Assembly (NCBI GenBank): GCA_003597955.1
Contig: QZJU01000005.1
Location: 1 to 47,100, forward strand
DNA: 47,100 bases
Reading direction: 5' to 3'
Origin: Candidatus Parcubacteria bacterium
GTDB lineage: Bacteria > Patescibacteriota > Patescibacteriia > PEXW01
Positions 9,760-21,900 of the stretch are shown in pieces (position 1 is the stretch's first letter; each line of letters opens with the position of its first letter). The notes beneath the pieces are model-generated. The model did no database searches and had not been told where the DNA came from. It saw only the letters and a list, made by a program, of their open reading frames with translations. A program made the position numbers and the translations under genes.

Positions 9760-10950
9760 ATGTTCAGGCGATTCCGCGGATATTTTCCGCACTATTTTTC
9801 CAAACACCCAACTCACGAATTAAAGGAGCTGTATTGGTCTGTGGGCATAATGGATTTCGCCACCTCGGCCGTGGCTTTATTCGAACCCATTTACCTGTGG
9901 ACCTTGGGTTTTGGGTTGGAAAAAATTCTGCTTTTCTACGCCGCGGTTTACCTTTTGTACACAATACTTGTGCCTTTAGGTGGTCGCGTGGCAGCTCGGT
10001 TCGGTTTTGAACACACTATCCTTTACAGCCAGTTCGCGTTTATCGCTTACTATATGTGTTTGTTTGGAATTTCAAGCTGGCCAGGGTTGGTTTATGTCGC
10101 GCCAGTAATTTTTGCCATCCAGAAATCTTTGTACTGGCCGGCGTATCACGCGGATTTCACGCTTTTTTCCGGCAGAGATCAAAGGGGCCGGGAAATTTCC
10201 GGGGTCTTAACCGTAAGTTCGATTGCCACTATCCTAGGACCGATTTTTGGCGGCCTAGTTTTGAATTTTTTCGGTTTTCACGCTCTGTTTACTGTCGTGG
10301 CCATGCTGTTTTTGGCCTCCACCCGTCCACTTTTGAAATTGAAAGAAATTCATGATTTAGCGCCGTTCTCCTACAAAAAATACTGGGAAATTCTCTTGAC
10401 GCCAAGGCACCGCCAAAGTGCCATTGCCTATTTGGGCTACGCTGAAGAGCTGATCGCTCTGGTTATGTGGCCGGTTTTTTTGTTTGTTGCTATTCCTCAT
10501 TACGATCAGTTGGGCTTACTGGTGGGTTTGTCGACTTTTATCACGGTCGTGCTGGTTTTATTAATCGGCAAAAAGACCGATCAGACAGCCAAAAAGCCGG
10601 TTTTAACTTTGGGCAGCTTGTTGCTAAGCGGTTCTTGGTTGTTTCGGGCGTTTTTGAATTTCCTTGCTTGGCAGTTGGTGGTTTTGGACGCTTTTGGACG
10701 CGTTGCTAAAAGCATGGTTTCCATTCCGACCATGGCCATCACTTACGAACACGGCATCCGTGAGGATCCTTTGGCCATCGCGGTTTTCTTTGAACAGGCG
10801 TTAGCCATCGGAAAGTTTTTGATGGCGATATTAATGATCGTCTTGATGCAGTTTGTAAGTCCGTGGTTGGCGTTTTTCGTTGTTTCGGCTTTGGCCAGCT
10901 TGCTCTACGCCCGGCTAAAAGATTCCAAAAACCAAGGCCTGGTTAAATGA
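9760..10950 (+). CDS. MFS-like multi-TM transporter
   Basis: About 10-12 hydrophobic segments and MFS-like organisation. Confidence 0.65.
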   Translation: MFRRFRGYFPHYFSKHPTHELKELYWSVGIMDFATSAVALFEPIYLWTLGFGLEKILLFYAAVYLLYTILVPLGGRVAARFGFEHTILYSQFAFIAYYMCLFGISSWPGLVYVAPVIFAIQKSLYWPAYHADFTLFSGRDQRGREISGVLTVSSIATILGPIFGGLVLNFFGFHALFTVVAMLFLASTRPLLKLKEIHDLAPFSYKKYWEILLTPRHRQSAIAYLGYAEELIALVMWPVFLFVAIPHYDQLGLLVGLSTFITVVLVLLIGKKTDQTAKKPVLTLGSLLLSGSWLFRAFLNFLAWQLVVLDAFGRVAKSMVSIPTMAITYEHGIREDPLAIAVFFEQALAIGKFLMAILMIVLMQFVSPWLAFFVVSALASLLYARLKDSKNQGLVK

Positions 10951-11849
10951 ATAAGCCCAAGACAAATTTTAGCGGCCGAAAATTTATGCCGAGGTTTTTT
11001 AAAGGCCTTGGGTTCCGGCCCCAAAAGAAATTTAGTCAGAATTTTTTGGTTGACGAAAAAATTTTGAACCGGATTCTTGAGTCGGCTGGAGTTCAAAAAA
11101 CTGATTATGTTTTGGAGGTCGGTGCTGGACCCGGGTTTTTGACTTTGGCTTTGGCAAAATCCGTCAAGCGTCTGCTGGCCGTGGAAATCGATCAGCAGTT
11201 TTCCCCCCGCTTGACGCAAATCGCCGAAGTATATTCGAATGTTGCGATTTTGCATAAAGACATTATGAAGTTAACCGTGGAAGATTTGCGGGAAAATTTT
11301 AAAATATCCAACTCTGTCGCCGACAAATACAAAATCGTGGCGAATTTGCCTTATCATTTAACCTCGCACTTTTTAAAGAAATTTTTGGAATCGGATTTTT
11401 CACCGCAGAGTCTAACTTTGCTTTTGCAAAAAGAAGTCGCGCAAAGAATCATTGCTAAACCTGGACAGATGAGTCTGTTGGCTTTGGGTGTGCAAATTTA
11501 CGCCGAGCCCAGCATTACCGGTTGGGTTTCGAAGAAAGCTTTTTGGCCCGAACCAAAAGTGGACTCCGCGATCATAAATCTTAAAGTCCGGCATAAGCCC
11601 TTTGCGTCAAAATCGGAAATCGAAAAAATTTTTAGACTGGCCAAATTGGGCTTTAGCCAAAGGCGAAAAACTTTATGCAATGCTTTGGGCAGCGGTTTAC
11701 GCGTTCCAACCCAGGAAATTCAAAAAAAACTTGAAAGAATTGGCTTAGAATCAATGGTCAGGGCCCAAGAATTGGATTTAAACGATTGGTTGTCTTTAGC
11801 CAGGGAAATGGATTTAACGGTAAGACCTTCAAAAGAGGCTAAGTTTTAG
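10947..11849 (+). CDS. rsmA: 16S rRNA (adenine1518/1519-N6) dimethyltransferase RsmA/KsgA
   Basis: KKFSQNFLVDEKIL, LEVGAGPGFLTLALAK, VANLPYHLTSHFL, FGFSQRRKTL-like motif (LGFSQRRKTLCNAL). Confidence 0.95.
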   Translation: MNKPKTNFSGRKFMPRFFKGLGFRPQKKFSQNFLVDEKILNRILESAGVQKTDYVLEVGAGPGFLTLALAKSVKRLLAVEIDQQFSPRLTQIAEVYSNVAILHKDIMKLTVEDLRENFKISNSVADKYKIVANLPYHLTSHFLKKFLESDFSPQSLTLLLQKEVAQRIIAKPGQMSLLALGVQIYAEPSITGWVSKKAFWPEPKVDSAIINLKVRHKPFASKSEIEKIFRLAKLGFSQRRKTLCNALGSGLRVPTQEIQKKLERIGLESMVRAQELDLNDWLSLAREMDLTVRPSKEAKF

Positions 11850-11920
11850 TTGTGGAAATCAGAATCGTTGTGGTTATTGGGTGTGGGTTAAGAATTCCCT
11901 AAATCCACAACTACAACGAT
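11848..11920 (+). promoter_or_regulatory. Interleaved inverted repeats between rsmA and the T4SS operon (possible pseudoknot or alternative hairpins)
   Basis: A=AGTTGTGGA (11848-11856), B=ATCGTTGT (11864-11871), A'=TCCACAACT (11904-11912), B'=ACAACGAT (11913-11920); order is A-B-A'-B'. Confidence 0.5.
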
Positions 11921-11969
11921 ACCTTTTCTTAAAAGCGGTGCGGGATTGACATAAATAGGTAATTATGTT

Positions 11970-11998
11970 TTGACAATAGTCGATTTTTTTGCTACAAT
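11970..11998 (+). promoter_or_regulatory. Strong sigma-70-like promoter for the T4SS/surface protein operon
   Basis: TTGACA (11970-11975), 17-nt spacer, TACAAT (11993-11998). Confidence 0.75.
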
Positions 11999-12067
11999 TA
12001 GGGCAATTCCAAAAGACAATCACTCTAAATCAGTCTAAAAAAACAAAGTTTTTTAATCTGAAAGCCC

Positions 12068-12922
12068 ATGGCAATCGACCCACCCCCCGAGGATGTGGGA
12101 AAAGTCGCTGGTCGTCCAGAAAAGCCGGAAAATCAGTACTCCAAGCGTGTGCTGTGGTTTGTGTTTTGCATCGGTCTTAGCGCGTTGGTCTTGGGCGGCA
12201 TTCAATTAAAAAGAAACTTAAGGCAGCCTTTTAATCTTTTGGCTACCCGGAATCAAGCTGGCGCCAACTCCAATCAACCCCAAGATCAGACACTGCTAAC
12301 TCTGCAAGCTAAGGATACGGATAAAGACGGGGTTTCAGATTATGACGAGCTGTATCGCTATGGCACCAGCCCGTACATAGCCGATTCAGACAGTGATGGC
12401 GCATCGGATAAAGATGAAATTAATAAGGGCTCTGACCCAAATTGTCCCGAAGGCAAGAATTGCGGGGTTATTAGCGGAAACTCGAATGTAAATACGGACT
12501 TGAATACAAATACTCAAACCCAGAGCTCGGGTCAAGTGACAATCAGCCAGTTGCGGCAAGCTTTATTGGCCGCGGGGGTATCCCAAACGGATTTGGACGC
12601 CATTGATGACGCCACGCTTTTGCGGCAGTACCAGCAGTTGGTCGCTGAAGAGCAAGCTCAAAATTCGAATTCCAGCGCGACTGCTAATGGCAACATTTCG
12701 AATGTCAATCAGAACACGACAAACACTAATGCGGCCGCAGGCCTAACGGTTGAACAGTTGCAGAATTTAACTCCGGCTGAAATCCGGACTTTCCTGAAGC
12801 TCGGCGGTGTGGACGAAGCAACTTTAAATACTTATGACGATGCAACCTTGCGCGCCGTCTATCTACAGGCTTTGCAAGAAACGCTTCTAAACACAAATGC
12901 CAATACTAACATCAATAAATGA
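12068..12922 (+). CDS. Membrane-anchored protein with Ca-binding (thrombospondin type 3-like) repeats and Asn-rich linkers
   Basis: Single TM; DTDKDGVSDYDELYRYGTSPYIADSDSDGASDKDEINKGSDPN; Asn-rich stretches (NVNTDLNTNTQTQ, NTNANTNINK). Confidence 0.75.
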   Translation: MAIDPPPEDVGKVAGRPEKPENQYSKRVLWFVFCIGLSALVLGGIQLKRNLRQPFNLLATRNQAGANSNQPQDQTLLTLQAKDTDKDGVSDYDELYRYGTSPYIADSDSDGASDKDEINKGSDPNCPEGKNCGVISGNSNVNTDLNTNTQTQSSGQVTISQLRQALLAAGVSQTDLDAIDDATLLRQYQQLVAEEQAQNSNSSATANGNISNVNQNTTNTNAAAGLTVEQLQNLTPAEIRTFLKLGGVDEATLNTYDDATLRAVYLQALQETLLNTNANTNINK

Positions 12923-15900
12923 TGCCAAGACTTAAACCTACAAATCGAAAAAATTTGCGGAAACTGATGAGTTTGAATTCCAGCCGTTTTAAAGTTCAAT
13001 CTCAAAAAAGAGTTAAGCGTTCTTTTTGGTTGGGTTTGTTGGCTCCGATCATAATTTCTACCTCGGTATTTTTGGCATTCAAGCCCACGGCCACGCAAGC
13101 GCAGTGGACGGTTTTTGATCCTTCGGTTTGGCAGCAAATTTTTCAGCAAAATACCCAACAAACTACCCGCTGGATTTCCGACGCGGCTAAAAAAGTCTGG
13201 GAAACCATAAAGAAGAACGCTGGCGATGTGGCTTTTAAGAATGCTTTGCGAGTATTTTTGGGCAAAATCGCCGAAGATACCGCCACGTGGATTGCTTCCA
13301 GCGGCAAAGGCCAAGGTCCGCTTTTTCCGGACACCGCAAATTATTTTAAAGATCTTGGAAAGGCCGCGGCCGGCGATTATTTGGACACTTTATCTAAAGA
13401 AACTTTTGGCTTCAGCCTTTGTGATCCAGGTGCGGCAAAACTGCAAATCGACATAGCTTTAAGAGTAAATTTGAATCCCAACTGGTGCCAGGAAAGCTGT
13501 CAAAAAAATTATGAAGATGGTACCAGAAATCTGCAAGTAACAGTGGGCGATGCGAACGTAAATGTCAAAACAACTTTGGCTACGGCTAAGGAAAGAGTAT
13601 CGCTGGTGCAAGAAGCAAAAACTAAAGGTGGGAGCGCTTATGACAGCTTACTAACAAACGGTATCTGTCGAACGCCCTGGACAGTCGATCAATGTTTGGG
13701 TTTTTACCAGTCGGCCATTGCCAGCGGTGATGAAAAATTGCTGGCCGACCTTAAGCTTTGCAATAATCTTTGCAGCGCTCAAAGACGAAAGGCCAGTTGT
13801 ACTTTGGATCAAATCGGCCAGAACTTGCAATCCGGCGTGATTTCCGTGAATGGCTATAGCGTGACCGGTGAAGCCTTGCAGGAAGCTTTTGAAAAAGGCA
13901 AATTGCCGGAAATTTTTGAACCCGAAGGCAATCCTCTGGGTCAATTTCTCGTTTTGTCGCAAGAACGCGATACGCGGGCTTTTGAGAAAGAACAATCCGA
14001 GAAAGAAATTCGGACCGAGAGTTTTGGCATCGGCCCAGTCCGCTCCTTAATTAGCGGAGACATCAAAACTCCGGCAGACATTACCCGGAGCGCAGCGCAA
14101 GAAGGACTTTCCACTCAAGCGGCAGGCAGCGCCTTTGGTGTGTACACCGGTTCGCCGATAGCCGACGCAATTGGAATTTTTACCAACACTTTAACCAGCA
14201 AATTAATTGAAAGGATTTTCAGCCCCAGCAAAGGCATTGTCGATCCGAAAGCTAAAAGTTTAGTTTTTAATCCCAGTAATGCGGGTTCGACCGGCGGCGT
14301 GCAGGCGGCCAAAGAAAGGTTCGCCAGCTTGGCGCAAATTAATTTTAGCGCCGGCGGCCCCATCGACATATTAAATGAATTGAGCGCTTGCCCCACGGAT
14401 GTGGCTAATGTTTCGGCTACGGCTCTGGGCGCGGTTTCTCCGAATAATTGCGTTTTGGATCAGTCTTTCCGTCAAGCCATAGAAGGCCGTCTAACCGTCC
14501 AAGAAGCCATTGATCGAGGACTTTTAAGCGATCAAAAGGTTTTTGGTTTTGACGCCAATGGTCGGGAACCGGATTTCCGGAATGGCTATCCTTACCGCAG
14601 CCTTAAAATTTTAAGAAAATATCGGATTATCCCTGTGGGCTGGGAATTGGCCGCCCAATACATACGGGATTTCGAGCACCAGAATGTCAGCATCAGCAAC
14701 CTCGTCAAACAGTTTGATGATCCGACTTCGCCATACTTCCGCCTCCTTGACCCGTCCTGGGTTTTGAAAGCGCCGGAAACCATGTGCGCGAAAACCGGCT
14801 TTAGTGAAGAAATAATTTCCCAGGAATATACTGATACCGACGGCGATGAGCGCGGCAATAAAAATCTGAATTATAACAAGCGTTATTGCAACGGCGATTC
14901 GGAAAAAAACATAGGCAAAGAGTGCGGCTGCACTTCGGGTCAGGACACAGATAACCCAAACAAGCCTTGTATTTCAAAAAGTGACGATCCGCGAGTCGGT
15001 TGTTTCAATCTTCATTCAGATCTAAACAATCCAACAAATCAAAATTTAATTCCTGACACCGAATCTCAAAAAACTTGTGCTTTTATCACACCGCGCGAAC
15101 AGCAGGTGCAAAGGCGCGAAGTTTGCGTGGATGAACAAAGCTGTATTTTGGAAAACGATGACGGTTCGTGCAAACAATTCGGCACTTGCGTGGAAGAAAA
15201 AGACACTTGGCGCTTCAACGGCCAAAGCTGCAGCAATCAGTACGCTTCCTGTCAGACTTTTGCTAACCCCGCAGGCCAGCAAGTGACATATTTGCAAAAT
15301 ACCCTGCAGAATAGTGTGTGCTCAGGCTCGAACGCCGGCTGTCAGCAATACTGCACAGGTTATGATTTCAATACCGGCAAATGGACATGCAATGCTTCGT
15401 TGGCCAACACAAAGCGGTTTGATCGGGATGTTGGCTCTTGCGAATCCACCAGCGACGGCTGTACGCAATTCATCCGGCAAACCACCGGCACCAACTTGGT
15501 CAAGAACTCGAGTTTCGAACAGTCTCGCTCAATCAATGTGGCGGGCAACACGGAGTTCTCTGGTTGGACGACGGGCAACGGCACGCAGACCTGCGGCATC
15601 CAGACTTTTGTTTCCGCCGCAGCCCTGTCTGGCTCCCAAGCCGCTCGTATCCAAGATCTACCCGATTGCGCACCGCCTTCGGATGATTTCTTGCAAACTG
15701 TAAACACGGGCTTGCCAATCGCCAATCGAAGTTTCACGATTTCTTTTTACGCAAAATCTGAAGGCGCGGCGTGCCAGCCCGTCACCCAGCTTCGCGCCGG
15801 AGGATTTTTGACCCCCGCGCCGACGATTACCGTCACGCCCGATTGGCAAAGATTCAGTTATGCCTATACTTGGGACGCGGCCAGAACAGAATCGGCCTTT

Positions 15901-18900
15901 GATTTGTTCTTCCAGCCATCAACCGAATGTGTGTATTTGCTGGATAATGTTCAGGTGGAAGAAGGCGCAAGCCTGACAGATTATAAAGATTACGGTACGA
16001 CCAATTTGGTCCATCTAAAAAAACCGCCGTCTGAAGCAAATTATAATTTGGGCTGCACCGGCAATTTAGCCACGGATCCCCCGGCTTGCAAAAATTACAT
16101 TGCCAAATGCACGCAAGCCGATGTGGGTTGTGATTTGTTTACCCCGGTTTCGGGCGGCATGAGCGTGCCCGCAAAACCCGGCACGACTTGTCCGGCTGAC
16201 CAAGTGGGTTGCACTTCTTTCCGCGAGCAATCCACGGAAGGCGGTGTTTTGGTCAATCACCCAACGCGGACTGGCCGGTATTGTCAGTCACAATTACGCT
16301 CGCCGAATTTTACCTTTGTTTCTTGTTCAACCGATGCTGAATGCGGCGGCGTTGCCGGCGATTGTCAACCTTTAACTTCTTTCATCGCTAAAACCGGCCA
16401 GACTTGCCAAGCGTCGGAAGTCGGTTGCGAAGCCTTTACAAATCTGGATGAAGTGGCGGCCGGCGGCGAAGGCAAAGCCCAGTTTACCAAGCTGCAATTA
16501 TGCGTCCTGCCAAATGATGCGCAACTGGCTGATTATTATTCTTGGGTTGGCAGCAACGAAACTGGTTACCAACTTAAACAATTCCGATTAAAAAGAAGTA
16601 ATGTTGACGCGGGTCCTTGCACAAACCTGCAAGTTTCCGGCACGGCAAACGCTGCGTGCATTGACAATAATCCCAACCCGCAGGCTACTTGCACCGCGGC
16701 CGACTTAACCACCAACCCAGACTGTGCGGAATTTTACGATGCCGGCGGCACGGTTTATTACCGCTTGCGTTCGCGTATCATTGAAGGCACGGAAAACTGC
16801 CAGCCCTTTAGAAACGCGGTTGACAACAATGTTTACTACGCCGATTCGCAGAAATCTTTAAGCTGTTCCGCTCAAGCCGTAGGCTGCCGGGAGTACATTG
16901 GTAATTCGGGCAACAACACGCGGACAATTTTAACTAGTGATTTTGAAAATGGCACTTACGCGCCCTGGACTTTTACGGGTGGCGCAGCTAATCCCAGCAC
17001 GGAAAGCATAAATTACGGCGGACACTCTTTGCAGGTTAATGGCACGCCAGCCCAAGCCCAGGCTAATATTGACGGGAATTTACGCCAAGGCGCTTCGTAC
17101 GCCGTAACCTTCTGGGCCAAAAGCCAAGCCGGCGATATCAACCTGGAAGGCATATTGAACTCCTTTGGCGGCCAGCAGAGTTTTGGCACGGTCGCCATCA
17201 AAGCCGATTGGAATCAATTCACGCTTGGGCCTTTGCAATTCACCCAAGGCGTAGATGGCACCAATGAAAGACTGATTTTACGAGCGGCCGCCGCCGGTTT
17301 CTTTGTGGATAATGTGGTTTTGACTGAATTGACTGACAGCGTTTACCGGGTCAAAGCTTCCCAAACCGCTTGCGGTGGGTTTGAAGGTTGCCAAGCCTAT
17401 CGAAACCGCTCGGGCTCAATTCAAAATCTTTCTGACTTTGCTCGGCTTTGCAAGAGTGAAAAAGTCGGCTGTGAAGCCTTGATTAATACTCAAAATTCCA
17501 CCAATGCTTTTGCGGAAACTATAACTTTGCCGAATTTGCGAGGTGACGCTGACGGCAACGGCAAATTAGAAAACGCGGACGCCGACTACTTGAACAACTA
17601 TATTTATAAGAACGGTCCGCCGCCTCGACCACTAGAAAGCGGTGATGTCAACAATGATGGTTCAGTCTCCATCTTGGACATCAGTGCGCTTATCGCATAC
17701 TTAACGCGCGGCACTTCATTGCCTAGCGCGCCTTACTCAGGTGACACGATTATCACTCCGGCTGATTCGGTTGAGTATTGGGTGAATGATCCGGAAAAAG
17801 CCTGTCAGGCCGAAGCCAAGGGCTGCCGGGCTTTCGGTCGCGAATCTTTTGGAACCAAATTTGAATTGCTTATCGCCGAATCGGTTTACCTTAAAGACAA
17901 CCCTGATGATTACGGTAAAATTTTGTGTGGCCAGCAAGCTTTGTTCTGCGACGAATTTACCAAGCCCGACGGAAGCAAAGCCTACTTTAAGAATCCCGGA
18001 GGCCGAAACTGCACATACCAGGAAGGCACTTCAACCCAGACGGCCGGCTGGTACATTACCGGCACGCAGGAAGTTTGCCCAACCTGGAATTTAAACAACA
18101 TACCGCCGACCGTCCCTTATGGCGGTTACGCCGGCTTATGTCCGGCAGATCAAAGCGGTTGCGGCAACTTCTTGGATCCCGTTGGCACGGGCCAAAGCCT
18201 GGCCGCGAATAGCAATTTTGAAATTACCAATGATTTGGCTGGAGGTGTGGAGCCCAAGAGTTGGACGGACAACTATTGTTCCAACAATACCCAAAGAACC
18301 TGCCAAGTTAACTCGGAATGCGGGGGTGCGGGGATTGGCTGCGTGGGCGGCGGGGGCTTGCTTATTTACAACAGCGCCTCGGGCGAAGTCTACACTTCGC
18401 TGGTGGGCACTGGCAACCTCCGGCAAACCATCACCTTGAGCGCGGACACTTACTATGTCTTGAGCGCGGAAATCAAGTCCGGTTATGACCCGGCCCTGAA
18501 CATTACCACCGACGAATCAGCGATTCTTAAATTGGAAAACTGTCGCACGGCCCAGGACAGCTTAACCCGAGTGTATTCGCCTGACAACAGCATGATATAC
18601 GCTGTGGATGGCGCCAGTTTGGTGATTCGGCCGGATCGGCTAAGCCGAGATGACTACAAGCGATTCAGCGGCAGATTTTACTCAGGCAACGCCGTCACCT
18701 GCAATTTAGCATTCGGTTCGGAAAACTTGGCTGGCCCGACGGGTTCCTTGGCTCATTGGTTTAAAAATGTGGAAGTCAAGCCCACCACCAATTCTTCGAT
18801 CATCCGTCAAAGCGTGGATTCGACATCTTGCAACGGCCAAGTCGGAGACAAATTAGGCTGCCGATTATTCAACGATATGTCCAACCCCAGCCTGGCTTAT

Positions 18901-21900
18901 GATGTTGACCAAAGTCCTTTGGGTAGCAGTCCCGCCAATCCAGACGCGTCAGGCGCGCCTGCGGGCTGCACTGGTCAATCCGAACTTTGCGATAGCAACA
19001 TTCTGCTTAAGGTCAGCCGCGACCGGGTCTGCAGCAAGTGGCTGACCCCCATCAGCACAGTGGAAAGCACCAAGACCATTGGCCAGAAAGAAAATTTAAC
19101 TTTAGCCGTGGCCACTTGCGACAGCTTTAGTCCGGGCGGCCAGTGCAATCACTATGTGGACGAATTGCGGTGCTCGAATAACCCCAAGAAAATCTGCGTA
19201 GCCGACAGCGATTGCGGTACGGGCGCGACCTGCAAGCCTTTCCCCATCACGGGTAATACCCAGGCTTATTCGCGGGAAGATTTACGCAACAAAACCGGCT
19301 TGGTGGTTTCTGGCATGCAATGGTCAAGCACCCAGACTGTCAGGGGGAACTATCCGTTCGGGGTTGCTCCGCAAATCGGCGATGACGGTTTGCCAGTTGA
19401 TGATGAAGTGATCGCGGGAAATTTCAGCGGTGCTGCTGATTTGAACGAAGCCGGCTGGGAAGTTTCGCTCCAAGCGGCGAGTGAAGGCACCAAAGCGGAA
19501 TTAATAACCAGTGAAATATTGCAATCAGGCGTGAATGTGGCGCCGGTGATGATTGATCCTTATGTCAAAGTCACGCCTTCGCCCGGCGGTTCAGCGCCAG
19601 CGGCTTTAAGAACTAAAACCTCAACCCTGGCCGGCAAATTGAGCAAAGGCAGCAGTTATATGTTGACTTTCAAAGCGCGTTATCTTACCCAGCCCACGGT
19701 CACTGACCAGACTTTAACTGCAGGCATTGCTTCAGGCTTGGAAAATCTAAACACTTTAGCCAGCAGTTTCGTTCCGCAATACCACTGGTCTGGCAATATT
19801 CAACCCAGCACCAATTGGCAGCAATTCATTGTCGGGCCTTTGCGGTTGGATCCCACGGCTACAAACGAAGAGGGTAATACTTACAGTGGCACGCATGTCC
19901 CCTTCGACCCCGCCACCGGCTACATCGCCTTTGCAACCTCCAGCTCAAACCGAACGCAATTTGCGATTGATGAAGTTTCGCTCTTGCCAGCCTTGCAAGT
20001 GGATGACGCGGGCAATAAATACATTGCCCGGTCCTGCCGATCTTATCCTGAACCCAATGCTTTGACTTGCAGTTATCGCGATGACACAGGCAAAAAATTC
20101 GATGGCTGGCGGGGTTATTGTTTGGAAAAAGACCCGCGCAATCCCAAGGTGTGCTTAAGCTGGTATCCGGTGGATTTGCTGGCCGGGGAGCGGAACATTT
20201 TCGGCCGGGTGGAAGCTGCAGGCTATGCGGATAAAGCGCCATTGTTTATGTGCATTCGCGCCATGGGCAGCTATTCCACCGGGACCTTTGCTTCCCCTTA
20301 TGTTGATTGCGGAGGAACACCATCAGCACTCTGTGATCAAACTCGAGGATACCGCCGATCAATAGAGACATTTATGGGTCGAGGCGGCATAAGAATAAAC
20401 GGGTTGCCGGATAACACAAGCCTTCTTGAAAGCACTGGGGATTGTGCTGAAGTTTATGCAAACTGTAATTCCGATCCAAACAACCGACATGGTATATGCG
20501 CTTGTAGCTTTGAAGACTTTGGTGATCCCTCAGACCAAAATTTCTTAATTGATGAGTCGCCTGGTGATAATATAAATAATCCGGTCACTTATAGAGCAGT
20601 AAGCGCGGATCAACATTATGAATATCAAATTGAAAGAATCGATTGGATAATCCAGACTGGTTCGCATGAAAATGATGATTGGCAGAGGAACGATGGGTTT
20701 ACCATGGATGCTTCGAACCGTGTTGACAATGGCAATGGCACGGTAACTTGGTATAAGGACTATCATTTTCGTGAGATATCTCCGGACGCTGGACCAAATG
20801 GCTTAATTGTCAGGATAAATTTTGATACAAGTAACAGGATTGCCTCATTTAGTATAAATTTAGCCGACGGGACGGCCGGTCAAGGCGGCGCCTGGATTGC
20901 CGGCATTGTGTATTTGCGGGAACTTTGTGTCCAGGTCGCGCAGGTGGTGAATTCCGCAGGCGAAAACGCGGCTTGGTCGGAAAACCTGCAGTCATCGGCT
21001 TTTGCTCTGCCGAATTACAAATACAAGCTGACCCAGGATGACAAGCCGTATGGCAGCATTGCCCCACCTGAAGAGAATTTTGATAATCCACTGCTCTGGG
21101 ACGGCAATTCAGCCTTGCCAAATTACCAGCCTGTTCAGGTTAAGCAAAATACTTCTTTAGCCCGATCTGGATCGGCTTATATGTCAAATGCTGGTTCACC
21201 ACTTGGTCTTTATGGCAGGACTTGTATGGGTTTGCAGGGCTACACCTTGGAACAAGCCAGCGTGCCATACAATTGCAACAATGTCAGTGATATCACCCAA
21301 TGTATTCGTGCCGGCGGTTATTGTAATGGCGTGGGCCCGGCCAAAGTCTGCGTGGCTGGCCCTTTGGTAAACACAGCTTGTTTTTCGGACGCAGATTGCG
21401 GGGTAAACGGCAAATGTGATTACGGTTATAACCAATATTACTGTTCAGTGGTTTCCGGATCTGGGCATTCGTATGGTGACGCTTGCGCGCAAAACAGTGA
21501 CTGTGGCACTGGCGGAACGTGTACTTCAATCAATAACCCTAGCGGCGGCGTTTACGCCACCCGGACATCCGAAACTTATCCCGCACAGATAACCCGCGCT
21601 CTTGATCGGCTGCAAGTTTTATTCGCCAATGTCTACGGCATGTGGCAGTGGAATTCCACCACGAACGCCTACGAAGTTTTCCCGACCACGGATGCGTTTT
21701 ACAGCAACTATGTCACCAGCTGGCAAGCCCGCTACAACAATATGTCGAGGTGCGGCACAAACGGCACGGATCGCAGCTTGATTCAGACCAATCCCAACTT
21801 GGCATATTGCGGCAACACGCCCAGCGTTTCAAATGTGGCAATCGGGGCGCAGCCCGACGGCGATGTATTTATTACTTCAGGCGAATCCATCCAGTTGCGC

